This document shows, piece after piece, positions 19,801 to 30,709 of a stretch of 64,000 nucleotides of DNA. Both the position numbers and the translations under genes were made by a program. The notes below the pieces were generated by a model that was given only the letters and a program-made list of their open reading frames with translations, made no database searches and was not told the DNA's origin. Within the stretch, counting starts at the first letter, position 1, and every line of letters starts with the position of its first letter. Source of the stretch: Takifugu bimaculatus (taxonomy: Eukaryota > Chordata > Actinopteri > Tetraodontiformes > Tetraodontidae); assembly GCA_004026145.2 (NCBI GenBank), contig SWLE01000609.1:58109-122108 (forward strand), read 5' to 3'.

Positions 19801-20701
19801 CTATCGGTTCTTCCCGAAACCTCATTAAGGCACCAATGAGCGTGTTGGTGAGGTCAGGTCCCTGCATCAACTGACCATTGAGCGACACATCCTGAAAGGT
19901 GGCATTGCAATCAAAGACCACACGTATTTTCTTTTTCTTCGGGTGGTATACCCCATGGTGTGGGACATACCAAACCCTGTTGTCGTCACGGGAAAGCTGA
20001 TCTTGAGGAACTTCCATGGCGTAACCTTTTTCCAGTATAGTGTCCATAAATCTTCTGTAGTCCTCAAGAAACTCTTTGTTCTTCATCAGCTTTCTCTTCA
20101 GACCAGCAGCTCGCTGTTCGGCCACACAGCGGTTGTTGGCCATTTTCACATCCTTGTCTCTCAGTGGGAGCCCCACACAGTAATGTCCATCTGTAAACTT
20201 GGTTGTCTTTTGCACTGACTGCATAAACAATTTGTCCTCCTGAGACATTTCTTCTTTATCGTCATATAGACGCTCCGGAAAATCTTTGTTATACTGCTGT
20301 ATCAGTAACTGTTCCACTTCCTCCACTGCAACTCTGTTAACACCGTAATGAGCTGTTTTACCTCTGAAAAGTGTGTTTTCGTTTGTCACTGGTCCACACA
20401 CCATCCAGCCAAGAACCGTCTTTACATGCCAGGGCTCCATTAATTTAGAGTTGTTGGCTCCAATGAGAAGGCCTACATTAGCATTGATATGCGGTAAATT
20501 CACGTCACTCAGGTAAGACCACTTCTGTAGATGTTGCTGACTGGGAATGTTTTCTCTCTGGACAGGGATGTTACTGTGCCTGAAAACTTTGAGTAGTTGC
20601 AAATACTCTTCTCCCTCAAGGTTACACACCTCCAAATCCGTGAGCAGATAACTGGTGATCAACTTTTGTTCTCCTGCGTTGTTCTCTCCCATTGTACTCA
20701 A
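16871..20701 (-). CDS. BEL/Pao Pol: protease end, RT, RNase H, integrase (intact ORF)
   Basis: Uninterrupted 1276-codon minus-strand ORF. Domains in order: end of the DUF1758-type protease region (about 1-105), reverse transcriptase (about 180-430, with YVDD at about 384-387), BEL-type Peptidase_A17/RNase H-like region (about 480-740; STYDPLGFL, HHFSDASE, FWTDSTTVL). Then the zinc-binding HHCC (HEKIGHSGRNY ... CTVCRRL), the integrase core (GIDYFGPF, RSDNGTNF, QGGIWERQI) and a DUF5641-like C-terminus (PGDVVLVVDSSSPRS). Compared with copy B4 it has a 12-codon in-frame deletion near residue 93, and one missing base separates it from the gag-protease frame just upstream. It copies and integrates the element. 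It has no LTRs, so it is probably immobile. Confidence 0.9.
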   Translation of the reverse strand: MSTMGENNAGEQKLITSYLLTDLEVCNLEGEEYLQLLKVFRHSNIPVQRENIPSQQHLQKWSYLSDVNLPHINANVGLLIGANNSKLMEPWHVKTVLGWMVCGPVTNENTLFRGKTAHYGVNRVAVEEVEQLLIQQYNKDFPERLYDDKEEMSQEDKLFMQSVQKTTKFTDGHYCVGLPLRDKDVKMANNRCVAEQRAAGLKRKLMKNKEFLEDYRRFMDTILEKGYAMEVPQDQLSRDDNRVWYVPHHGVYHPKKKKIRVVFDCNATFQDVSLNGQLMQGPDLTNTLIGALMRFREEPIAMMADIESMFYQVRVPGTDADLLRFLWWPNGDLSAPVKEYRMVVHLFGATSSPSVASYALRRTAEDRRGTAAPEAVETVLRNFYVDDCLKSVATEEEAVALVKSLRDLCAEGGFSLTKWVSNSRRVLSSIPAELRATELKDLDLAQDDLPTERALGVQWCTEDDTFTYRIKSQDKPKTRRGILSVVNSTYDPLGFLVPLILPAKLLMRDLCKEKLGWDEEFSDSRTERWYKWLEDLTLVSGFSISRCVKPKNFGTTKVARLHHFSDASEVAYGTASYLVLENDKGRIHCSLAMGKSRVSPLKQITVPRLELTAAVVAVKVDRMLQEEMQIPLQQSIFWTDSTTVLKYIDSETARYKTFVANRITLIREATKPSQWRYVRTSQNPADKATRGLKARSLMQDRDWINGPQFLLQPESEWPQRPENMNQNMQNDPEVKTITVNTITIDEKFDCMSKLLQYYDSWNRLKRAVAWIMEVRKLMIHLKNKRKEFLSETSQSKKDPEKQKVIVQQNMEKYRSTMERRSVTFEQLMTAEAEIIRYSQSQCFPEEIRALCSNKPVKKSSQLYRLDPMLQDGFLRVGGRLNRAAMPAETKHPVILSKHSRVAILILNEIHEKIGHSGRNYMLSQLRQRFWIPQATSSIRKIISKCTVCRRLRGQVGEQKMAPLLEDRLLPDKPPFTNVGIDYFGPFEVKRGQSTVKRYGVMFTCLTIRAVHIEVADSLDTSACINVLCRFISRRGQISIMRSDNGTNFVGAEKELREAVKNLDQSEMEKTMQERGIKWIFNSPAASHQGGIWERQIRTVRRILGALLKEQTLTDDSLQTLLCEVESIINGRPITSVSDDPCDIEPLTPNHLLLMKTQPNMPPGIFNKDDLYARKRWRQVQYLADLFWRRWTREYLPLLQERQKWTRQKRNFEPGDVVLVVDSSSPRSTWIMGRIVLTFPDSSGTVRVKLQTKTAPWRGLCRSYAFCRKHVNTMDNM

Positions 20702-20712
20702 TGAGATCCGAG

Positions 20713-21904
20713 TCAGCTTCCCTTCTCATTCAGTTTCTTCCTGAGGTCCGCCGTACAGAACATGGCTGTACTCCCGGGATCCATAAAGGCATATGTCTCT
20801 ATGGACCTTCCACTGTTGCGGGACTTCACCTTTACAGGAACCACGGGTAACAAGCAGTCCGTTTCTCCGGCCCCAGTGTATCCACACACCTCTTGCTTGG
20901 CTGAACCTGGAACTACAGACATCTCTTTATTCTGAGTATTACCCTGATTGGTCACAGATGTGGTGTTCCTAGTCTCCTCATTCTGATGAAGAATGTCTGG
21001 GTGTCTCCGTGAACACTGTTTACAGATTATTTTCTTCTTACAGTTCTGGCTAATATGCCCCCGTCTTAAACACCCGAAACACAGTCCCTTCGTTTTCAAT
21101 ACATCAAGACGTTCCTTGTTTGGTACATCCTTGATCTTGCTACAAGATTCCAATGTGTGATTCCCTTGACAAAATAAACATGGTGTTTCAAAAGCCTTTC
21201 CTGTTTTGGGTGAGTTTCTTTGTTTCAGTGTTGTAGCTGCACTCTTCTTTCCTGTTGTTATATTAGTTGCGAAGCTACTTCCTTTTGATACACTCTTGAG
21301 CACTTTCTCATTTTCTTTGCCTTTTCCTGCTGTAGATGTGTTTTTGCCCTGTAGGTCACCAAAAAGTGGATCTGTGATTACTTTAGTTTCAGTTTCTCTT
21401 TCACAGCCTTAATACGCGCTTCCTCCATTTCCAGCTCATGTTTCTTTTGCAAAACTACACCACGTTCCACTAAACCACAGAGCTTGGCTTCTTCAAGAGC
21501 ACAAACTGATGAATGAGTAGACATGACAGTTGAACGCACTGCATGGGAACCATTCTTGTTTATAGGCTGGTTGGAATTTATCCCCACTTGTGACTCACCA
21601 TCTTCAGGCCCAATCTCTTCCTCTTCTTGGTCTGTGGGCGGAAGCTTGAAATCTCCTGCTCCATCCATTTTTCAGTTTCTTCAGTAAACTCACTGATGAC
21701 CATCATTTTGGGCTCAAACCAGTTCCTAATATCAGCCTCCTTCTCATCCTCAGACAAAAGACCTCTTATTGGCCTATTTATCTCTTTAAAGTCCAGCACA
21801 CTGGCGTTGAACTTATCCTGCATTATTTCTTGCACTGTTGGCAGATTACCAGCTTCAGTGCTCGGACTGTGAACTTCCCTCATTAGAGTTGTGATTCGAG
21901 CCAA
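20713..21904 (-). pseudogene. BEL gag-protease of copy B2, broken
   Basis: Three minus-strand pieces: 21904-21578 (N-terminal helical part), 21668-21378 (middle, stopping at KLKLK) and 21303-20713 (Cys/His region CLFCQGNH...LCFGCLRRGHISQNC plus protease start with FMDPGSTAMFC). Frameshifts separate them, and a single missing base in GCTTCCCTTCTC (about 20720) breaks continuity with pol; copy B4 still reads through here as one ORF. Gag would package RNA and the aspartic protease would cleave the polyprotein. Confidence 0.85.
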
Positions 21905-21972
21905 CGTTCCTCTTCTGGTGCCAAGTAGCCTGTGCAGTTTATCCTCAATTGCTTTCTCAGTTAACTTGACTG

Positions 21973-22549
21973 TTTTACTCCTTCAGTTCTTAGTTTCTCA
22001 GTTTTTAGCTTTTACACCTTTTATCCCATTTACTGTTTTAGTCCTTCAGTTTTTAGCTCCAGTGTTTCCTCATGGTGTTTCCTCATGGTGTCTCCTCATG
22101 GTGTCTCCTCATGGGGGCCTGCCAGGCTGGGAGATGTTTCCGGTCTACCGCTGGGGGTGCTGTCCCGTGGACAGCTCTGGCCTGGGGGGTTAGGGGGCTC
22201 TGTGCCTTGGTGTGGAGCCTCCGGTCTGTCCGGGTCGGGCTGGTCTTTGTGGCGGTACCACCTGTGGCCACGGACCGTGACCTCCCTCGGCCTGGTGGGC
22301 CTCCAAAGGTGGCGTCTCCTTCGCCTCAGGTCTCGGTGCCCAGCCATGTCTCAGCTTGTTTGTGTGTGTGGGTGTGTGTGTTTAAGTGTGTGTATCTGTG
22401 TGTGTATCTGTGCGTGTGTGTGTATCTGTGTGTGTCCTTTTTCTTGATTCTCTTGTTACTCTTTGCTGTTTTTATCCTCTGTGAGGCACTTTGTGCTACC
22501 CAGTGTATGAAAAGTGCCATATAAATAAAGATTGAACTGAATTGAATTG
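21973..22549 (+). mobile_element. L2-type LINE 3' tail (copy T2)
   Basis: Same tail as T0, with four 13-bp CCTCATGG units and a longer GT-rich stretch. It ends in ATATAAATAAAG plus ATTGA-type repeats, then the minisatellite. Confidence 0.8.
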
Positions 22550-23192
22550 TAGATGTATAGATGAGTAGATTTATAGATGAGTAGAAGTAGATATATAAAT
22601 GTATAGATGTGTAGATGAGTGTCGCAGGTCAAATGTTCTGGACCAGGTTCTTCTCCCGCCCGATTGTTTCTGTTCCTGCAGATGATTCCATCCTAACTCG
22701 ACCCCGCAGGAGGATCCACCTGTTATCTGACCCCTGAGGCTAAACTGGGACCAGTCATTACTAATTCGGACAGGTGAGCAGCTCAATCCTGGCTTCGCTG
22801 ATCTGTCCTGTTATAGATGTTTTATTACACGTGGGACCGGCGCAGACACGCTGACATGATTGTTACTGGAATTTTCTATTTACTGTAATCTGATCTGAAC
22901 CGGGTCCAAATGTGTGACATCATCAGGGTGTGGAGGAAGTTCAGGAGCCTGAAGAACTGTGGAGGTGAGGAGAAGGTTCCTCCCCATGATGAGTTCCTCT
23001 GTCTGCTCAGGAGGAACTGACAGAGTTTTAATGTCCCATCACAGAATTGTGAAGAAACGACGCAACCAGAGAGGAGGAGGTTGAAGAAGTGGTGAATCTG
23101 CAACAATAAAACCCAGATTACAGTTTGATTGAAGCCTCATTTTCTTTGATGATGGTGAATTTCATCACTTTCGCTTTGAATATCGGGAACCG
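22550..23192 (+). other. Ig-gene upstream flank of gene 2
   Basis: Minisatellite, then the conserved block with the 36-codon ORF (22910-23020) and an AATAAA at about 23105. Function unknown. Confidence 0.6.
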
Positions 23193-23318
23193 GAGACTTC
23201 GGACTCGCTTCTATTGCGGCGGAGAGCGGAAATGCGCCGGACCAATCAGGTGTGAGAGGAGGCACGAGGCACCTTAAAGCGCCGCCGTCGGTGGCGGTGA
23301 CCTCACTCTTCCAACACC
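23193..23318 (+). promoter_or_regulatory. Putative promoter of Ig gene 2
   Basis: Nearly identical to the gene 1 promoter: ACCAATCAGG then AGGTGTGA (23248-23255), and CCTTAAAG before the ATG. Inferred by conservation. Confidence 0.4.
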
Positions 23319-25528
23319 ATGCGCGAGCTGTGGGTCTCGTGCCTCCTCTTCTGCTTCGCTGTGACGTCGGCAGGTGAGAAACCCACCGTGGAGGCGGCTT
23401 TGATAGATTATTGATGATTGATTATATATCTGATGGGAGGTGTTGGAGGTTCCGCGTGCAGGAGGCGGCTGCTCACGCGCCTCAGCATCTCCCGCCTCGC
23501 ACGGATCAATATAGTGATTAGAGTTTGTAGCGTTCGGATCAAAGCTGTTCCCGAGCTCGAGGCTGGTGAGGACTTTAGATGCTGCAGCAGCCCTGCAGCC
23601 CCCCCAGAGCCCGTCATAGTCTCAGTGACCCCGGAGCAGCAGCAGCTCCGGCTCAGGTGTGAAGGTGTGAGAGTGACGTTGCTGTTTGATCCTCCAGAGC
23701 CGACGCGCATCAGGATGGTGGTGAAGGAAGACAGCGAGGTCGTGTTAAACTGCTCCGCTTCCGGCAGCGTCAGGGACCAAGTGTTCGACTGGAAGAAGGA
23801 CAACGACGTGGAAGTCTTCCTCTACAGCCGGGGCAGCACCTATGGGAGCGGCCTGAGCGGCCAGAACCCCCAGTTCGCTGGACGAGTCGCTCATTTTCCA
23901 GAAGCTCTGGATTTGGGAAACGCGTCGATCAGGATCAAAAAGGCCGAAGTGCGCGACAGCGGGATTTACACCTGCACAGTTCCACGTTCTGCTCCAGTCC
24001 CACGATCTGAGATTTCCCTTGTGGTGGGTGAGTTTCTCCACCCAACACACAGGAAGGTGTTTCCACAGGTGACACTGGCGCCAGCGTGACGTCAGCGGGT
24101 GAACGCTGGTGGTAAAAGCGTGAAAGAGCTGAGGATGGGCCACATTTATGGACTAGAACAGACATTATATCAGTGCCCGAGACTGGTTAGGATCCTTTAG
24201 TGAAGCAATAATTCATCTGTGATTAAACCGTAGTTAAGCCACGCCCCTTCCGGACAGGTAGGTTCAAATACCTGCGAGCGAAGATAATATAAATACGACA
24301 AAAGGAAATTAAATAGAGTCAAAGAGGATTTAATGTTCCGAAGTTGCATCTAATCTGACGGGAGCAGAAGACAAATGCAACAGTCTGCACACACAAAGCA
24401 ACATTTACATATTTACACTGGAGATTGGAACAAACATCACGCTACAAACATGTGGAGATGAGCAGAAGCTGAAATATAGAATTAAATCACAACACAACGC
24501 TTCTATAAAACAGTCTGATCTGTGACAGATGTCACAATGTTGTTTCGTTACGACTTTAAATGTGTCTAAATGACAATATTAATGCTCTTTTTTTCTAAAT
24601 GTCACCTGTGTGTAAAGTTGCTAATTTCAGACACAATTTCTAACATTCTGTCCTTTGTGTTTTTGCCTTTCAGAGTGCATCTTAAAAGTTCGACCACCGG
24701 GAGAAGGTGAGTGCAGGAATCCTGGAAAAAGGTCGGATTAAATGAAGTTTTCCTGTTTTTACACAGACAAACAGATGAGATTGTTTGATGCGTTTGTTAA
24801 TGTGATAAAAGGGGAATTAAATGTGATATTTTGACCATTTCAACCATTTTAATTGCAAATTCATTTTAATGTTTTCTATTTTAATCAATGCAAGAGTTTA
24901 AGGTTTTTACTTTTATTCAGGTGTGAATTAATGTTTAATAGGATTTTAAATAATCACTTAAAAAAAACTTACATTTGGAGTTTTCTCCTACATTTAAACA
25001 ATTAAAAGTCCTTAATTTCCCCTCAAAGATCATCTTTCCATTTTGATTTTCTTTAATGACCCATTTGTGACTGTGGATGCTCACAGGTGTCTGTCCAGAA
25101 CCGCTGATCCGGATCTTTGATGTAGGACCAGACCGGGCGCTGCTGCAGTGTGAGGTTAAAGGAGCTCATCCCAGACCTGCCGTCCTGCTCTGGACGTGTC
25201 GTTCCTGCTCTGGAGACAGAGTCTGAAGAGAGAGACGGACGCTTCTACGTCACTGTCAGAGCCAACGTGAGCAGGAGCGGCGACTACAGCTGTGTGGTCA
25301 CACAGGAGGAGTTTTGTCACCAGATTAACTCAACTACCTTCGTTTACATTGGTGAGTTATGGATTTACACTACAGCTACTAATAATTAATATTCATGATT
25401 ATAACAGATAAAATTGTAATTGTTTCTCTTCCTTCATCACTTTATAATAACAGCAATTAAAACAGAATTATTATCTTCATGTCGGTTGCAGCTTTTGCTC
25501 CTGTGTAATTATTTTAATACTTTAAACC

Positions 25529-26640
25529 AGTGGTTCCCAAACTTGTTTCCTCGAGCCCCCCTTTGATGATATCAGAACATTGTGAGCCCCCCACCCCAAA
25601 CCAATCGCACCTCCTTTGTTTTGAATAAATTAAATAATACATAAAGATGTTTTCTTTCTTAAATATGTACATATCACTTCACATTTCAATTTTACAGTTT
25701 TTATTGTTTGTTATGCTGAAAAATAGCAATACTGACAAACTTTCAGCTCAATTTAAAACTCTAATTCTACACAGAGCTGCCATCATAGCAGAGCGCCTCC
25801 GTCCGTCCTGATGAAGAGCAAACTGGGACTCCTCTTCCTCACTGCGTTCCCGACTCCACCGTGTTGAACAGCACTGAGGAATTTAAACTGAATTCACCTT
25901 TTCAGACCAGATTTGATCCGGAACACTGGAATGAATCCAGAATAACAAACACAGTTTGAACCGGAATTTGGCCTCTCAGTTAAAATTCATATTTGTTTCT
26001 GAAATTGAATTCTAGTCTTCATCCAGCATCCAGACAAGTAAATTTAACTTCAGATTGTAACATTTTAATTTAGGGACAGTTCAGCTGAAATGGTGCTACG
26101 AGAGCCACCTATCAAATCAGTGGCTGGTCTGGGCTTTGGTGGCTGTGGAAATCGCCGCTCAGTTCATGTCCAATATTCAACTTGGATCTATATTTGGTCT
26201 TAATTGCAGCAACTGCAGAAAACCCTGTTTCACATCAATGGGATGTGGCAGAAGGCAGCAGTCTGTCCATGGCTCCTTGGCCCAGTCGTGGGGAGTCTTC
26301 CTCCACGTCCACTCCAGCCAGTGAAGTGGACGTGGAGTCAAGGTTCCGTTCTTCCTCTGGCTCTGAGCTCTGCAGGTGCAGCTGCTTGAGAGCGGCTCGT
26401 ATCCAGTCACATCTGGCAGGATCCTCAGGGAAATACCTCCCAAAGTGCTTTTCCATTCACCTTTAATTCCTGAACAGTGAAGTGGAAATGCAGCGTAAAA
26501 TAGGCGATGTGGGGCTGATTCCTCTGTGAGGGGCCGATTCCTCAGCAGGCGGAACAACGGTTTCATCTTTCACGATCGAATCACTCGTCTCCAAAGTTGT
26601 GCGTCACAATTAGTGTTTAATTACTGATCCAGGGTCAGTG
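25529..26640 (+). mobile_element. hAT-like fragment inserted between the two C exons
   Basis: Begins CAGTGGTTCCCAAACTTG, a typical hAT-family terminus, at about 25529. The opposite terminus and an 8-bp duplication were not found, so the right border (placed about 26640) is a guess. It accounts for sequence absent from genes 1 and 3. Internal coding is decayed. Confidence 0.4.
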
Positions 26641-26751
26641 CTGATGTGCTGCTAGTTTGTTTATGCTGTAATGTCATATTTAATAGTTCAGCAGAGTTTA
26701 ATGGTTCTTGTTCCTCTGAGACACAATTTGATCTGACGTTGGTCTTCACAG

Positions 26752-27017
26752 GTGCCTGTTCAGAACCGCTGATCCGGATCGTTGATGGAGGACCAGACCG
26801 GGCGCTGCTGCAGTGTGAGGTAGAAGGAGCTCATCCCAGACCTGCCGTCCAGTGGCAGGACAGCTCTGGACGTGTCCTTCCTGCTCTGGAGACAAAGTCT
26901 GAAGAGAGAGACGGACGCTTCTACGTCACTGTCAGAGCCGACGTGAGCAGGAGCGACGACTACAGCTGTGTGGTCACACCAAAAGAAGCCTGTCGACAAA
27001 ATGAAGCCAGTACTTTG
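26752..27017 (+). CDS. Extra C-type Ig exon of gene 2
   Basis: Open exon in phase 1 encoding ACSEPLIRIVDGG...LQC...VQWQDSSGRVL...YSCVV and ending TPKEACRQNEAST. The strand-C Trp and both core Cys are present. Its end differs from the other C exons (they end STTFVYI, phase 1) and is shared only with gene 4. The donor leaves phase 0. It sits 1.4 kb after the broken first C exon, probably from unequal exchange between copies. Confidence 0.65.
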
Positions 27018-28284
27018 GTGAGTTTATTCTTATTCAGCAGAATCCAACATTGTTCAGAGTCTCTGCTGTGGTGGCCAGCAGGGGGCGCTGCAGAGAACAT
27101 GAGGGGGAATTTAATTTAATTTAATTACAGGACAGGTCAGATGGGATTTTGGTAAAAGTGATTAAACGTATAAATGTTTTATATTAACGGGTCAGAGGGC
27201 GGAAACGTTGAGTTCTGATGAGCCTGAATCACTAACGGTCATTTTATTCTGGTCCACACACACACACACACACAGACACACACACACACACACACACAAA
27301 ATATTTACTTTTATGTGGGGAAACTCCTCAGAAAACAGAATTATAATATTTAATCGTGGGATTATTAAAGATTAATGAACACATTCAAACTAAAACTTAA
27401 TTTTGAGCAACAAACAAAAGACGAAAAGACGTCAAACAGATTAAAGTGTCGTCCAGTGAGTGATGCTGATAGACTGTTGCTATGGCAACAGGCCGTCATG
27501 ATGCTGTTGCTGGCAGGTTGTTTTAATGACTGATAATGATGATGATGATGATGATGATGAAGAAACAACAGTGGTGTTTATGGTGGCGCTGACCTGGTGT
27601 CTCCATGGTGATGAAGGTCTCCTGATGCAGCAGCTCAGGTGCTCACAGGAGCTTTAAAGGTGCCTTTAACTCCTCCCATCAGGTGAGTTTCAGCCAATCA
27701 GCTGAGGCCTCCAGGTGATGACGTCATCACTTTAACAGCCCATCAGACCTGCAGCAACTGATTAAACCAGGAATTAATCAGGAAACTCAGCCTGGTTTTA
27801 AACTCTGACATGGTTAAAATTCACATTTTCAGAGGAAATGAAGAGAAGATGAAAACAGAGAGAAAGAAACGGAGACGACTCGTCCTCTTTAACTCCTCCC
27901 TCTCTTTCAGGGTCGTCCACGGGCGTGCTCGTTATAGTTATTGTCAGTGTAGTTGGAGTTAATCTCTTTCTAGTTGTGCTGTTTGCCATCGCAGCCGTCG
28001 TTGTTTACTTCAAGTTGAAGGCTGATAAAGGTAATTATTAATGAAATAGTGTTAATGTTTAATGGGGTAATGATCAGAGCACCTACGTGATGTTTGATGG
28101 TTGAAGCTGGAAGCTGCTTGAATTATTCTCTCCTGTCTTTTGGTGAACTGGCAGAAGCTTCTAACCAGTCCACCGCTGACGACTGCCCACCTGATCCAGA
28201 CGAGCGGTTGGGTTGTCTGGAGAACCAGGCACCTGGGTCTGATTGACGGGTCCGATTGTCCACCACAGGTTCTGTTGGTTACAG

Positions 28285-28442
28285 ATGTATTTGAACGCTC
28301 CGCAGCAGCCGGAGCTGATGTTGCTGTAATCATTCCTGAAAACATTCCCATTTCATATTCCCAGCTCTCAGCCACTGATGGGCTGCACCCACCTGGGCCA
28401 GAGCTCCTTTTGAAAATGAGTCCAACTTCACCTCATGTCTGA
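28285..28442 (+). CDS. Candidate ITIM terminal exon, gene 2 copy A
   Basis: Same 158-nt phase-1 segment as at 12911, after GGTTACAG, open to TGA, with ISYSQL intact. The protein is unchanged from gene 1. Use as an exon is inferred. Confidence 0.4.
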
Positions 28443-28622
28443 CTACTTCAAACACGAGTGTAAACTGGAGATTTTGGTCATGTGACAGGAAGCTTTTATT
28501 CATGATCTGACGCAGGAATAAACAGCTAATTTGTACTTTAAACAGCTTCAGCTGGGACTCATGGCACTGTTACCTATTGTTTGTCTGTTGCTACTTTATT
28601 TTCATGGTTAAAACTTCAATGA

Positions 28623-29075
28623 TGTCAGGTTCCCAGTTTCTGGGAACTCTTTTGCAGGGTTTCTCCTGCAGGGGGCGTGGTGGAGCCACGCCTCAGCCGC
28701 AGGTGGTGCCGGGACTGGTGCACCTGCAGACACTCGGTAATCAAGCCACCTATTTATGGACGGTTCTCGCGGTTGGCCAGCGTTGGCGTGTTTTGTCTGT
28801 TTCGGAATACCCCGGTTATACCCTCCTGGACTATAGTGAGACTTTTTCCTTCGTGGATAACTTTTTGAACCCGTTTATCGGATTATCGTTTGTCTTTTTC
28901 CTTCGTTGACTGCTTTTGACCCCGCTCGGGATTTTTTGTCGTAAGTAAGAACCGAGTCGTGGTCCCACGCCGTTTGAGTTGCACAACTTTCTATAAACTT
29001 AAATAAAGCTTCTCGGAAAACGATACGCCACTGTGTCCTGCCTGCTTTCGGGTCCTGATACAACCGCTCGTAACA
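28623..29075 (+). repeat. Solo LTR-like sequence at the seam of a duplicated gene tail
   Basis: Starts TGTCAGGTTCCCAG and ends CCGCTCGTAACA, with AATAAA near 29002 and a Gypsy-like TTTCGGGTCC near the end. No target-site duplication flanks it. The left flank is gene 3'-UTR sequence, while the right flank matches the intron upstream of the tail exon of gene 3 (about 47611). Confidence 0.6.
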
Positions 29076-29690
29076 CCAACGGTGTCGTTAATTTGCCTTT
29101 TTTGTTTCTTCAGCAGCATCAGTACCAGACAGAAGAGGTGCTGGTTCTAATTAAATGCTGTGATCTCTCCTGTCTTTTGGTGAACTGGCAGAAGCTTCTG
29201 ACCAGTCCACCGCTGACGCCTGCACACCTGCTACAAACCAGTAGTTGGGTTGTCTGGAGAACCAGGCACCTGGGTCTGATTGACGGGTCCGATTGTCCAC
29301 CGCAGGTTCTGTTGGTTACAGATGTATTTGAACGCTCCGCAGCAGCCGGAGCTGATGTTGCTGTAATCATTCCTGAAAACATTCCCATTTCATATTCCCA
29401 GCTCTCAGCCACTGATGGGCTGCACCCACCTGGGCCAGAAGTCCTTTGTAAAATGAGTCCAACTTCACCTCATGTCTGACTTCAAACATTCTGGAATTTT
29501 ACAGGAGTGTAAACTGGAGATTTTGGTCATGTGACAGGAAACGGGAAGCTTTTATTTACGGATCTGACGCAGGAATAAACAGCTAATTTGTAGTTTAAAC
29601 GGCTTCAGCTGGGGCTCAGGGCACTGTTACCTATTGTTTGTCTGTTGCTACTTTATTTTCATGGTTAAAACTTGAATGATTTGTTATCGT
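29076..29690 (+). pseudogene. Orphan second copy of the Ig-gene tail region (2B)
   Basis: Repeats the end of the gene after the LTR: the intron piece ending TTTCTTCAGCAGCATCAG, the tail exon (AACTGGCAG then AAGCTTCT, with a TAG stop at Gln-TAG) and the 3' region. It resembles gene 3's tail (same extra intron block) more than gene 2's own tail, so it may be the remnant of another gene whose body was lost. It includes the ITIM segment described separately. Confidence 0.65.
29322..29479 (+). CDS. Candidate ITIM terminal exon, copy 2B
   Basis: Same 158-nt open segment with ISYSQL. It differs near the end (GPEVLCKMSP instead of GPELLLKMSP) but keeps length and frame. It could serve as an alternative end for gene 2. 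Confidence 0.35.
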
Positions 29691-29761
29691 AATTTGAGGG
29701 AAACGTGGGTCCGTTCATGATCGGCTCCGTTTTACTGCCCCCTGCTGTCGGTGTTCAGAAT

Positions 29762-30163
29762 TGTTCGGTTCAAACTGTTCATATAGCAATGCTGTAAGCG
29801 CTTATTATCACTCCTGACCAGAACCCTGACCTGCTTTAACTGATGATCTATCACATCAGGATAGCAGGGGACAACCTGACCATCCTGTGACACTCCATCC
29901 CCCATTTTCTTCTATGTTCCTTTTGTGTATATCATGCTTTGTTTTATCATGTGATGCTTATGCTTTATCATGTGATGCTTACGCATACGTTTACTGTACC
30001 CTTGTTTGTGTGCTAGTATAAAATAAACTCTGTTCAAGGCTCACACGCTGTAGCTACACTGCAGACGTGTGGTTGCCCTCGCAGCAAGTAAACTGAAGCT
30101 TCCGTCTCGTTCCTCTGAAGGCAACAGCACGGGAGGGGAACTGATCCCTTTCTTTCTCCAACA
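29762..30163 (+). repeat. ERV 5' LTR
   Basis: TGTTCGGTTCAAACTG...TTTCTCCAACA. It contains TATAAAATAAAC (about 30018) serving as TATA box and/or poly(A) signal, and short repeats of TTATCATGTGATGC. No clean tRNA primer site follows at 30164. Confidence 0.9.
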
Positions 30164-30709
30164 TAAAATTTCGTCCCCATCTCTTTTGAGATCACGAACC
30201 CGAGGGTGCGATCCTGAAGACATCATCCAACGCCAGCAACGACGCAGAAGACTCGTGAGGACCGATAAGAGAAAGACCTGAGGACGTGAATTCGTTCCAG
30301 GCCGGCGGTTAGAACTGTTCCCAGTGCTGGATGGTGACCGACGGACGTGTCTCCTCGCAACAAATGCTGCCTCTGTTGCCTCAGAGGGTGAGACCTGGTT
30401 AGACTTAGCCATTAATTAAGTAGGTTACAACTTAGCCGTAATTAAGTTAAGAAAATAGGAAATTGTGTTTGTGTGTGAATGGAGGACTAAGCCATTGAAA
30501 GAGTTGATAGGAGAACTCTGCTAGTCCTGTGTTTTTATTCTTTTGCTCGAAGAAAACGAAGTACTGGTGATCAGAATAAAGGACGGGTTCCGCCCCTGAA
30601 AACTGGCACCGCTGTGTGAGTAGCGCACAGTAGAAGGGCCTGTCGGTGTCCTTCCTCCAATTTGTGTACCAGAGAAGTTTTCTGAGAGACCCAGTAGTGA
30701 GAAGTTAAA

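Larger units (their letters stand above)
16791..21972 (-). mobile_element. BEL/Pao element internal region, near-complete (copy B2)
   Basis: Minus-strand internal region with gag, protease and pol in order, but no LTRs. Its 3' end abuts the LINE minisatellite at 16790 and its gag 5' end is fused to LINE 3' sequence at about 21972 (overlap CTGTTTT). The element therefore sits between the two halves of one LINE and moves only as part of the duplicated block. Confidence 0.85.
23319..28246 (+). pseudogene. B7/butyrophilin-like Ig gene 2, probably non-functional as a full receptor
   Basis: Exons: 23319-23373 (signal peptide, MRELWV...), 23698-24027 (V-set, open, Cys/Trp/Cys kept), 24674-24706 (linker), 25087-25351 (first C exon), 26752-27017 (second C exon), 27911-28030 (transmembrane, hydrophobic run with FAIAAVVVYF), 28155-28246 (acidic tail ending NQAPGSD). 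The first C exon has a net 11-nt loss after AGACCTGCCGTCC that shifts the frame to an early stop. The second C exon is open with the strand-C Trp present, but ends in phase 0 (ACTTTG/GTGAGT), so joining it to the phase-1 TM exon hits a stop. Either a V-domain-only secreted product or a pseudogene is likely. Confidence 0.65.

Noticed and set aside
16871..20701. Currently mobile BEL element
   Set aside because: The pol ORF is intact, but gag is broken, there are no flanking LTRs, and the ends are fused to LINE sequence.
26182..26466. Overlapping both-strand ORFs near 26200-26560 as a host gene
   Set aside because: They lie in sequence absent from the other gene copies, next to a hAT-like terminus, with no recognisable domain or splice pattern.
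30164..30185. tRNA primer-binding site after the ERV 5' LTR
   Set aside because: The bases after the LTR do not begin TGG and match no tRNA 3' end clearly; only a short TCGTCC core resembles a proline-type site.
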